From the NCBI GenBank assembly GCA_005405945.1, contig BJHW01000002.1:558001-622000 (forward strand): a stretch of DNA of 64,000 bases. Reading direction: 5' to 3'. Made by a program: the position numbers and the translations under genes. The DNA comes from Streptomyces violaceusniger (GTDB lineage Bacteria; Actinomycetota; Actinomycetes; Streptomycetales; Streptomycetaceae). Shown in pieces: positions 34,433 through 41,920 of the stretch (its first letter is position 1; each line of letters starts with the position of its first letter). A model generated the notes under the pieces. That model saw nothing but the letters and a program-made list of their open reading frames with translations. It was not told the origin of the DNA and searched no databases.

Positions 34433-35289
34433 TCAGAGCTCCTTGCGAATCCCACGGAGGAAGTCCTCCGTCCGCCGCGCCGGTGTGGCCTGGGTGCCCA
34501 TGCGGTCCAGGGCCTCCAGATAGGCGACCACATCGGAACGTTGGTCGAGATAGCCGGCGCCGGTCAGGCCCTCGGCGTAGACGATGTCCGGCAGTTCCGG
34601 GATCTGGAACCGGAAGAGCTGGAAGGGTCCGCCCATGCCCGGGTGAGGGCCGGCGGAGAACGGCACCACCTGAAGGGTGATGTTTGGTCTTTGTGTCGCC
34701 TCGATCAGACGGTCGACCTGGGCGCGCATCACCGCGGGACCGCCGATGGACAGACGGAGCACCGTCTCGTCCATCACGACCCACAGATGGGGTGCGTCCG
34801 GGCGGGTGAGCAGCTCCTGGCGCTCCATCCGCAGCGCCACGCGGCGCTCGAGCTCCCGGTCGGACCCGTGCGGGAAGCCGATGGAGAGCAGCGCGCGGGC
34901 ATAGTCCTCGGTCTGCAGCAGTCCGGGTATGAAGTGGGGCTCATAGGCGCGGATCCGGCTGGCCGCGCCCTCGAGGCTCACATAGAGGCTGAACCACTCC
35001 GGCAGCACATCGCGGAACCGGTGCCACCAGCCGGGCCGGTTGGCCTCCTCGGCGAGGGCGAGGAAGGAGTCGATCTCCTGCTGCTCGGCCCGTAGGTCTG
35101 CAGCAGCTTCTCGACGTAGGGGAGCTTCAGGCCGACTTCGGCCTTCTCCATCCTGCGCACCGTGGTCTGGTTGACGTGCAGCGCCCTGGCAGCCTGGTCG
35201 TAACTGACGCCGGCTTTTTCGCGAAGGTCCCTCAGCCGCATGCCGAGGACCATCTGCCCGACGGTCGGGGCAGACCGCGCTTCACCCAC
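34433..35289 (-). CDS. XRE family regulator, DUF5753/Scr1 type (frameshifted)
   Basis: A helix-turn-helix regulator of about 285 residues. The N-terminal HTH reads MVLGMRLRDLREKAGVSYDQ, then VNQTTVRRMEKAEVGLKLPY. The C-terminal DUF5753 region includes SLEGAASRIRAYEPHFIPGL, LQTEDYARALL, VVMDETVLRLSIGG and NITLQVVPFSAG. The two parts are in different frames, joined near 35095 (LLQTYG then RAEQQEIDSFLAL). One-base repair restores the protein, though the exact residue at the join is uncertain. The GTG start at 35289 follows AGGAGGT. It heads the DUF397/methyltransferase operon and is divergent from the ATPase gene. Confidence 0.88.
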
Positions 35290-35365
35290 GTCGTACCTCC
35301 TGGGACGGTCTTGTCAGGATCAGTGTGCCATGAGCGAGGTGAGGACAACAGAGTGCTCTCGCTAT

Positions 35366-35380
35366 TCTGCATTTTGCAGA
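35366..35380. promoter_or_regulatory. Palindrome, candidate operator for the XRE regulator
   Basis: TCTGCA-TTT-TGCAGA is a 15-bp inverted repeat and one of the few A/T-rich spots in the 225-bp gap between the XRE gene and the divergent ATPase gene. The position fits autoregulation. A nearby 11-bp direct repeat (CGGCATTCACG at 35462 and 35475) precedes the ATPase gene. Confidence 0.5.
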
Positions 35381-35514
35381 TCGCGCCTTGCCAACTGATG
35401 CTCGCAGCAACGATAGTGACAGGTGTGACCGGTCCAACGTGACTGCTGTGTCGCGCACTTGCGGCATTCACGTACGGCATTCACGCCCCCACAGGTAGGA
35501 CGGACGGAAGGCAC

Positions 35515-35981
35515 ATGGCCGTGGCATTGCGTCAGCGCTCGACGATGGCCCACCACCCGAGCTCCGGGAGCGTTGACTCCGCCCTCCGTCAGGAGAGGTT
35601 CCAGCTGCCCGCCAGAGGCGCCTCGGTCGCGGTCGCCCGGCACCGGGTGCGGTCCCGGGCACCGGAGTGGGGCTTCACCGAGGATCTCTGCGAGGCCGCC
35701 GAACTGGTGATGTCCGAGCTGTTCACCAACGCCCTGGTGCACACCGGGAGCGAGCAGATCCTCTGTGTCCTGCGCGCCCATGAGCGGCGGATGCTCTATG
35801 TCGAGGTCGCCGACCAGGGCGGTGGACCGGCCGTCCCCACGCCGCGGGAGGCCGGTCTGGAGGATGAGTGCGGACGCGGACTCGCGCTGGTCCGCGCCCT
35901 GGCCGACGCGTGGGGGACCGGCCGGGCGCAAACGGCGGACGGGTGGTCTGGGCCCAGATGAGCGTGACCGTCGGCCGCTGA
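35515..35981 (+). CDS. ATP-binding protein, RsbW-like anti-sigma/HATPase_c_2 (frameshifted near end)
   Basis: A GHKL-fold ATPase of about 155 residues, the anti-sigma/serine-kinase type abundant in Streptomyces. The N-box is ELVMSELFTNALVHT, G1 is VEVADQGGGPAV and G2 is CGRGLALVRALADAWG. One G missing near 35945 (GACGGGTGG) hides the natural end VVWAQMSVTVGR at 35981. It is divergent from the XRE/DUF397 operon, as is common in these loci, so a functional tie is likely: the ATPase may phosphorylate or bind a regulatory partner. It ends 24 bp from the convergent permease gene. Confidence 0.88.
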
Positions 35982-36005
35982 CGCCGCGACCGGCCCCCCG
36001 GCCCG

Positions 36006-37345
36006 TCACACCGCCGTCGTCCGCTGCTTCCCCGGAGCGGCCGGGTCGTCGGCGCGGCCCGGGAGAGGGCGGCGTCGCGGGTCTCCCGCATGGTGAGGTA
36101 GACGACGAGCGAGACCGCGGCACACGCCGAGACGTACCAGTAGTACCCGGACTCCACACCGCCCTTCTTGAACCACAGCGCCACATACTCGGCGGTGCCG
36201 CCGAACAGCGCGTTGGCCAGCGCGTACGGCAGGGCCACCCCGAGCGCCCGGACATGGGTGGGGAACAGCTCGGCCTTCACCACGGCGTTGATCGAGGTGT
36301 AGCCGGTGACGATGACCAGCGCCGCGAGCGAGAGCAGCAGCGCCCCGGCGAAGCTGTCGGCGTGCGAGAGCGCGGTCATGATCGGGACGGTGCAGAGCAT
36401 CGAGCCGATACCGAAGGTGATCAGCAACGGACGGCGCCCGATCCGGTCCGAGAGCGATCCGGCCAGCGGCTGCAACAGCATGAACAGGAACAGGGCGCAG
36501 AAGCTCACCAGAGAGGCGTCGGACTTGCTCATCCCGGCCGTGTTCGACAGGTACTTGGTGAGATAGGTGGTGTACGTGTAGTACGCGACCGTGCCGCCCA
36601 TGGTCAGCGCGATGACCAGCGCCGCCTCCTTGCGGTGGCGCAGCAGCTCGGCGATCGTCCCCCGCTCCCGGTCCTGGTGGACGTCCTCCTCGGTGTAGAC
36701 CTCGGTCTCCAGCAGATTGCGCCGCAGCCAGAAGACCACGGCCGCGGCCGCGGCGCCGACGATGAACGGAATGCGCCAGCCGTAGGAGTGCAGCGCGTCG
36801 TCGGACATGGTGTGCTGCAGCAGGATCTGCAGCCCGAGGCCGATCAGCTGACCCATCGTCATCGAGACGTACTGGAAGCTGGACACGAAGCCGCGGCCGC
36901 CGGGCTGGGACGCCTCGGTGAGGTAGGTGGCGCTGGCCGCGTACTCACCACCCACCGACAGGCCCTGCAGCAGCCGCGCCACCAGCAGCACGAACGCGCC
37001 GAAGTAGCCGACCTGGTCATAGGTGGGGGCGATGGCGATGAGCAGCGCGCTGGCCGACATCAGCGTCACCGTCAGGGTGAGCGCCGCCTTGCGCCCGCGC
37101 CGGTCGGCGAACCGGCCCAGCAGCCAGCCGCCCACGGGACGCATGAAGAAGCCCACCGCGAAGATCCCGGCGGTGTTGAGGAGCTGCGCCGTGTCGTTGC
37201 CCTTGGGGAAGAAGGCTCCGGCGAAGTAGGTGGCGAAACTGGCGTAGACGAACCAGTCGTACCACTCGACGAGATTTCCGATCGAGCCGCCGAACACGGC
37301 TCGCCAGGGAGTGCGTGGTTGGCTCCGGGGAGCGCTGTCGGTCAC
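36006..37345 (-). CDS. MHS-family MFS permease (alpha-ketoglutarate/shikimate-type)
   Basis: A 12-helix metabolite:H+ symporter of about 446 residues. GGSIGNLVEWYDWFVYASFA marks the MHS family, with FFMRPVGGWLLGRFADRRGRK (loop 2-3) and LLVARLLQGLSVGGEYAASA following; the best-known relatives carry alpha-ketoglutarate, shikimate or proline/betaine. The start at GTG 37345 has GGAGG upstream. The frame breaks near 36050 in a GCGCCG run, and repair gives DDPAAPGKQRTTAV ending at 36006. Otherwise the frame would run into the ATPase gene. No regulator lies directly adjacent. Confidence 0.92.
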
Positions 37346-37511
37346 GGGGCCTCCAAGTGAGCGGGGTGATCTCACACCCCTACCCCGCGGAGGGCCGGTT
37401 GGAAAAGGGATTCCGCGGTTGGGGCCGTGACCCGGGCGGAGACGCCGCCCCGGCCGGACGGCGTACGGCCCGTCGCCGGACGGCGTACGGCCCGCCCCAC
37501 CGGCCCGGAAG

Positions 37512-37874
37512 TCAGCCCTGCACCGCCTCCTCCAGCGCCGCCATCCGTCGCTTGCCCCACGCGCCCAGCGGGCCCAGCGCCGTATTCAGCTCGTCGCCCA
37601 GCTCGGTCAGCGAATACTCCACCTTCGGCGGCTTCGTGTCGTAGCTCTCCCGGTGGACGATTCCGTCCGCCTCCAACTCCCTGAGCTGCTGCGTCAGCAC
37701 CTTCTCGGTCACGCCCGGGACCAGCCGCCGCAGCTCCCCGAAACGGCACCGCTGGTGATTGAGCGCCCAGATGATCAGGACTTTCCACTTTCCGTCGATC
37801 ACATCCACGGCCGCGTCCAGACCGCAGACATAAGGCTGCTTTCCCAAAGCCTCGCCCGCCCCCACTGACCTCAA
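37512..37874 (-). CDS. HxlR family transcriptional regulator
   Basis: A winged-helix regulator of about 117-120 residues. Typical features are CGLDAAVDVIDGKWKVLIIW with a single N-terminal Cys, RFGELRRLVPGVTEKVLTQQ and LRELEADGIVHRESYDTKPP, followed by KVEYSLTELG. The start is unsure: TTG 37874 or GTG 37865. HxlR proteins with this Cys often sense electrophiles or quinones. It is divergent from the imine-reductase-like gene, with a perfect operator-like repeat between them, so it very probably controls that gene and itself. Confidence 0.92.
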   Translation of the reverse strand: MRSVGAGEALGKQPYVCGLDAAVDVIDGKWKVLIIWALNHQRCRFGELRRLVPGVTEKVLTQQLRELEADGIVHRESYDTKPPKVEYSLTELGDELNTALGPLGAWGKRRMAALEEAVQG

Positions 37875-37877
37875 GGT

Positions 37878-37903
37878 AAGTACGCACCATTTAGTGCGTA
37901 CTT
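37878..37903. promoter_or_regulatory. Perfect inverted repeat, HxlR operator
   Basis: Arms AAGTACGCAC (37878-37887) and GTGCGTACTT (37894-37903) flank a six-base A/T-rich spacer. It sits immediately upstream of hxlR and about 90 bp from the divergent oxidoreductase start. HxlR/MarR-family proteins bind this kind of GTAC-containing palindrome, so this is the expected repressor site. Confidence 0.8.
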
Positions 37904-37990
37904 GCCCACACTACCGTCGGGGAACGAGCCTGTGATCGGCGCGCCGGACCCCTACGACCAAGCGGTATCGAAACCCCTGGAGCAACCGAA

Positions 37991-38971
37991 ATGAGCGAAA
38001 CCCCCGTGACGGTGCTGGGCCTCGGCGACATGGGCACCGCCCTGGCCCGCGCCCTTCTGCGGGCCGGGCACCGGACGACGGTGTGGAACCGTACGGCCGC
38101 CAAGGCCGAACCGCTCGCCGCCGAGGGCGCGCTGACCGTCGCCACCGCCGGTGCGGCCGTCGCCGCGAGCCCCCTGGTGGTGGTCTGCCTGCTCGACTAC
38201 GACTCCGTACGGCAGGTGCTGACCCCCCTCGGGGACGCCCTGTCCGGCAAGACCGTCGTCAACCTCACCAACGGCACTCCGCGGCAGGCCCGTGAGCTGG
38301 CCGCGTGGGTGGCCGGACATGGTGCCCAGTACCTCGACGGCGGCATCATGGCCGTCCCGCCGATGATCGGGACACCCGCCGCCTTCCTCCTCTACAGCGG
38401 CTCACCCGCCGCCTTCGCGGACCACCGGGCGGTGCTGGACCTCTTCGGCGAGAGCCACCACCTCGGCGAGGACCCCGGCCGTGCCCCGCTGTACGACATC
38501 GCCCTGCTCAGCGCGATGTACGGGATGTTCTCGGGTGTGCTGCACGCCTACGCCCTCGTACGGTCGGACGGTGTGGCGGCGGCCGATGTCGCACCATGGG
38601 TGGGGCGCTGGCTGACCGCCATGTCCGGGGCCGTGGACGGCTACGCGCGGCAGATCGACTCCGGTGACCACGCCACCGGGGTGGTCTCCAACCTCGCCAT
38701 GCAGTCGGCCGCGTTCGTCAACTTCACCGGCTCCGCACGGGACCAGGGCATCAGCCCCGAACTGATCGCCCCGATCGGCCACCTCATGGCCCGCCGGGTC
38801 GCCGACGGGCATGGCCACGAGGGCCTCTCGGGGCTGGTGGAACTGCTGAATTCCGGTGCGGCTCGGGTGCGCCCCGAAGCAAAGGGGCGCGGGGCTGTGT
38901 CGATGTGCGGCTCCGCCGCGTGGGCGCGACCAGCCACGACGGTGCCGCAGCCGACCGACGACGCGTCGTGA
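37991..38971 (+). CDS. NADPH-dependent imine-reductase-like oxidoreductase
   Basis: A beta-hydroxyacid-dehydrogenase-fold enzyme of the imine reductase type. The Rossmann motif VTVLGLGDMGTALARALLRA is followed by TTVWNRTAAKAE (the R after N favours NADPH), LTNGTPRQARELAAW and an all-helical C-terminal dimerisation half. PLYDIALLSAMYGMFSGVLH holds the residue region used to sort imine reductases, with Asp after Tyr. Similarity ends near residue 295 (LVELLNSG). The last 30 codons are read from an intergenic repeat, so the true end may have been altered. Control by the divergent HxlR protein is likely. The natural substrate is unknown. Confidence 0.85.
   Translation: MSETPVTVLGLGDMGTALARALLRAGHRTTVWNRTAAKAEPLAAEGALTVATAGAAVAASPLVVVCLLDYDSVRQVLTPLGDALSGKTVVNLTNGTPRQARELAAWVAGHGAQYLDGGIMAVPPMIGTPAAFLLYSGSPAAFADHRAVLDLFGESHHLGEDPGRAPLYDIALLSAMYGMFSGVLHAYALVRSDGVAAADVAPWVGRWLTAMSGAVDGYARQIDSGDHATGVVSNLAMQSAAFVNFTGSARDQGISPELIAPIGHLMARRVADGHGHEGLSGLVELLNSGAARVRPEAKGRGAVSMCGSAAWARPATTVPQPTDDAS
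38870..38960 (+). repeat. Dispersed Streptomyces-type intergenic repeat, copy 3
   Basis: Contains AAGGGGCGCGGGGCTGTGTC, then GATGTGCGGCTCCGCCGCGT and a GCGACCAGCCACGACGGTGC tail. The core matches the copies near 11520 and 33290. Here it has become the C-terminal coding end of the imine-reductase-like gene. Confidence 0.65.
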
Positions 38972-38988
38972 CACTTCCAGCGGAGCGC

Positions 38989-40140
38989 TCAGGCATGGTG
39001 CTGCAGGACGGCCTCGCCGCAGTCGGGCAGGCGCGGGTCTGGCAGACGCGGGTCGGACCGGTGGGGTTCGGGCTTCTCGTCGCCGGTGGGCTGGCGGGGG
39101 ATCGGGTGGGGGAGCCGGAGCGAGGGGCCGGGCTCGGCGGGCACGTCGGGGCCGGTCGGCACCGCGTGCGGGCCGGGTCCGCCGGGCTCCTCGGGAACCT
39201 CCGGTCCGCCGACTCCACCGGCGGTGTCGCGCCCGTCGGGTGCGGGGGCGCCCGGCTCCTCGACGGCCGCGGCCGGGGCCCGCTCGGCAGCCGCTTGGGC
39301 CTCCGCCTCCGCCTCCGCCTCGGCATTGTGCACCGTCAGCATCACCAGACCGGTGCTCGCGACGAGAGCCGCCACCAGTGCGAGCAGCGTGCCGGGCGCG
39401 CCGTGCCGGAAGTGCTCGCCCAGCGCGGCGATGCCGACGGCGGTGGCGACCACGGGGTTGACCACGGTCGCCGTCGCCAACGGCGAGGCCAGCCCGGCGC
39501 CCCGGTACGACGCCTGGGACAGCAGCACCCCGCCCGAGGCCAGCAGCCCGATCGTGACCAGGCCGGGCAGGGCGTCCTCCCACGCGTCCCAGGTCCACTC
39601 CACGGCCACGTTCTTGGTGACCACCGACGAGACGCCGAAGGCCGTCCCCGCGGCCGCCGCCAGCAGCACACTGCGGATCCCGGGCGACCGCATCAGACGA
39701 GCCGCCCCGGTCAGCACGGCGATGACGGAGACCGTGATCACGATCAGCCAGAAGCCGTCCCGCTCGGCCAGCGCCTGGGCCCGCGAGGAGCCGGTCAGCG
39801 AGAGCAGCCCGGCGAGGCCCACGGTGGCCAGCAGCGCTCCCCGCCAGCCGGCCGCGCCGACCCGGCGGCGGACGAACACGGCCGCCATCGGCAGGGCGAA
39901 GACGATCGTGAGAGCCCCTAGGGGTTGCACCACGCTCAGCGGTCCGTAGGCCAGGGCGATCACATGGAGGACCGCGCCCGCTCCGTTGAGGGTCACCGCG
40001 GTCCACCAACTCCCGCGCCGCAGCGGAGCGGACGCGAGGCGCGGCGTCGTGGCCGCGACATGCTCCTGGAGTATGGCTCCGGCGGCGTAGCAGACCGCCG
40101 AGACCAGGGCCAGCAGCACAGACAGCGCGAGGGAGGTCAC
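38989..40140 (-). CDS. DMT superfamily (EamA-like) membrane transporter with Pro-rich tail
   Basis: A 383-residue integral membrane protein with about nine to ten helices in residues 1-275, of the drug/metabolite transporter type. Recognisable segments are CYAAGAILQEHVAA, YGPLSVVQPLGALTIVFALP and LATATVVNPVVATAVGIAAL, the second EamA repeat. Residues 275-383 form a long cytoplasmic tail: an Ala-Glu heptad-like run (AEAEAEAEAQAAAERA), then Pro/Gly-rich sequence. The start is GTG 40140. The substrate is unknown. The tail is unusual for the family and may be a poorly conserved extension. Confidence 0.82.
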   Translation of the reverse strand: MTSLALSVLLALVSAVCYAAGAILQEHVAATTPRLASAPLRRGSWWTAVTLNGAGAVLHVIALAYGPLSVVQPLGALTIVFALPMAAVFVRRRVGAAGWRGALLATVGLAGLLSLTGSSRAQALAERDGFWLIVITVSVIAVLTGAARLMRSPGIRSVLLAAAAGTAFGVSSVVTKNVAVEWTWDAWEDALPGLVTIGLLASGGVLLSQASYRGAGLASPLATATVVNPVVATAVGIAALGEHFRHGAPGTLLALVAALVASTGLVMLTVHNAEAEAEAEAQAAAERAPAAAVEEPGAPAPDGRDTAGGVGGPEVPEEPGGPGPHAVPTGPDVPAEPGPSLRLPHPIPRQPTGDEKPEPHRSDPRLPDPRLPDCGEAVLQHHA

Positions 40141-40237
40141 GTCGCGGCCCCCTGGGCCGATCGCTCTTCGTCCATGCCCTCATCCTTGACGGTGGGGTGC
40201 GCCCCCGTCGTCGTCCTTGAGCACAGACTTACGAGTA

Positions 40238-41797
40238 CTACTTGCGTAGTAGGGCCCTCCACCGATGGGGTGCCTTCGCGGCCGCCGTACGGGCCCTTTG
40301 GAGCAGTTCGTTCTGCGGCTCGGCGGGGCGGTAGACGGTGAGCGCCCCCGGCCACTTGTCGATGAGCAGCTTCTCCGCGGGGTCGACGGCCACCTCTCCA
40401 TCGTAGGCGCGGGTGTCCACGTCGTGGAGGCCCGTCAGGCGCAGTTGGCGCATCCGCCGCGTCGTATAGACGTGTGACCGCCCGAGCGTGCCGGTGAGCG
40501 CCGCGAGCAGCAGCCGGGTGCGGGCCAGCCGCTCCTCGCCGTCGATCGCCCGCACATCGAGCAGCCCGTCGTCGAGCTGCTGACGGTAGGCGGGCGCGAA
40601 ACCCTCAGGGGAGTAGATGCCGTTGCCGGCGAAGAGCATCCACAGCCGCCGCGGCCGCCCGTTGACCTCGACCTCCATGGGGCGCGCGGTGCGCAGCACC
40701 CGGGTGAGCGCGACGGCGGCCGCGGGCCACTTGCCGAACCGGCCCTGAAGACTCTCCCGGATCCGCACCAGCTCCGGGTAGAAGCCGAGGCTGAAGGTGT
40801 TGACGAAGTGGCTGGTTCCGCCGCCTCCGGAGAGGGGCGTGGCGCGGCCGAGGTCCACGGCCACCGCGTCGCCCTCGGTCACGGCGTGCGCGGTGTCCTC
40901 GAAGGCCGGTACGCCGAGGTCCAGCGCGAAGTGGTCGAGGGTGCCGCCGGGGAACACGGCGAGCGGCAGCCCGCGTTCGGCCGCGAGCGTGGCGGCCGCG
41001 TTGACGCTGCCGTCCCCGCCGCAGATGCCCAGCGCCCCGGCCCGCTCGGCGGCGCGCTGGGCGGCCTGCCGGAGCAGGCTCATGAAGTCGTCATCGGGCC
41101 CGCACTCCACGATGTCCGCCGCGGGCAGCAGCACCCGCAGCTGCTCGGCGACCGTGAACCCGCCGGTGGGGGTTCCCGCACCGGCCCGCTGGTTGACCAT
41201 GACGACCAGACCGTCGCCCTTGGGCAGGGCGGGCGCCGAGATCCGCGGCCGGGCCTGCGCCGGGACCTCGGGGCGCGGCGGCCAGTAGCGGCAGGTCAGC
41301 GCGGCGGCCCCGGCGCCGAGGGCGATACCGGCCAGCACATCGCTGGGGTAGTGGACGCCCACGTACACCCGGGAGGCGGCGACGGCGGCGGCGAGCGGGG
41401 CGACCAGCAGGCCGTACCGCGAGGACTCCAGGGCCACCCCGGTGGCGAAGGCGGCGGCGGAGGCCGAGTGCCCGGAGGGGAAGGAGCTGGTCCACGGCTG
41501 CCGGCGCAGCCGGCGCACCAGGGGCACCGCGTCCAGGACCGGACGCTTGCGCTCCACGGTCCACTTGACCACGACGTTCGACACGAGCGAGGCGGCGGCG
41601 AGTGAGCCCATCCCGCGCAGCGCGGCCCGCCGCGCGGTGCGGCCGCCGACCGTGGCGAGCACTCCGGCCGTGCCGAACCACAGCCGGCCGTGGTCGGCGG
41701 CCCGGCTGAGCCGGGGCAGCAGCGGATGGGCACCGCGGAGCCGGCTGGCCGCGACCCGCGCGAACAGCCGGCGGTCGAAGTCACTGATGCGTCTCAT
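40238..41797 (-). CDS. PAP2 phosphatase / diacylglycerol kinase fusion
   Basis: A 519-residue bifunctional lipid enzyme. The N-terminal PAP2 domain (about 1-190, membrane embedded) has the three phosphatase motifs KWTVERKRP, SFPSGHSASAAAF and SRVYVGVHYPSDVLAG. The C-terminal DAGK catalytic domain (about 210-515) has VVMVNQRAG, GICGGDGSVNAAATLAAE (GGDG motif) and LAVFPGGTLDHFA. Together they could interconvert phosphatidic acid and diacylglycerol or act on undecaprenyl or polyprenyl lipids at the membrane. I prefer the ATG at 41797 (MRRISDFDRR). The fusion itself is common in actinobacteria. Confidence 0.92.
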   Translation of the reverse strand: MRRISDFDRRLFARVAASRLRGAHPLLPRLSRAADHGRLWFGTAGVLATVGGRTARRAALRGMGSLAAASLVSNVVVKWTVERKRPVLDAVPLVRRLRRQPWTSSFPSGHSASAAAFATGVALESSRYGLLVAPLAAAVAASRVYVGVHYPSDVLAGIALGAGAAALTCRYWPPRPEVPAQARPRISAPALPKGDGLVVMVNQRAGAGTPTGGFTVAEQLRVLLPAADIVECGPDDDFMSLLRQAAQRAAERAGALGICGGDGSVNAAATLAAERGLPLAVFPGGTLDHFALDLGVPAFEDTAHAVTEGDAVAVDLGRATPLSGGGGTSHFVNTFSLGFYPELVRIRESLQGRFGKWPAAAVALTRVLRTARPMEVEVNGRPRRLWMLFAGNGIYSPEGFAPAYRQQLDDGLLDVRAIDGEERLARTRLLLAALTGTLGRSHVYTTRRMRQLRLTGLHDVDTRAYDGEVAVDPAEKLLIDKWPGALTVYRPAEPQNELLQRARTAAAKAPHRWRALLRK

Positions 41798-41920
41798 GCG
41801 TGATGGGTATCCCGGAACGGCGGTCGGCACGCGTCATCCGCCCCGGCCGGGGACCGGCCGGGAGACCGGGGCCCGGCCGGGGACCGGGGACGCGGTGTGG
41901 GACGCGGTTCAAGAGGCGGC

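Noticed and set aside
35723..36005. Extension of the MHS permease gene across the convergent ATPase gene
   Set aside because: Explained by the frame break near 36050; repair stops it at 36006.
40228..40256. ACTAC-TTGC-GTAGT inverted repeat as an operator
   Set aside because: It falls on the last codons of the PAP2/kinase gene and is too short to separate from chance.
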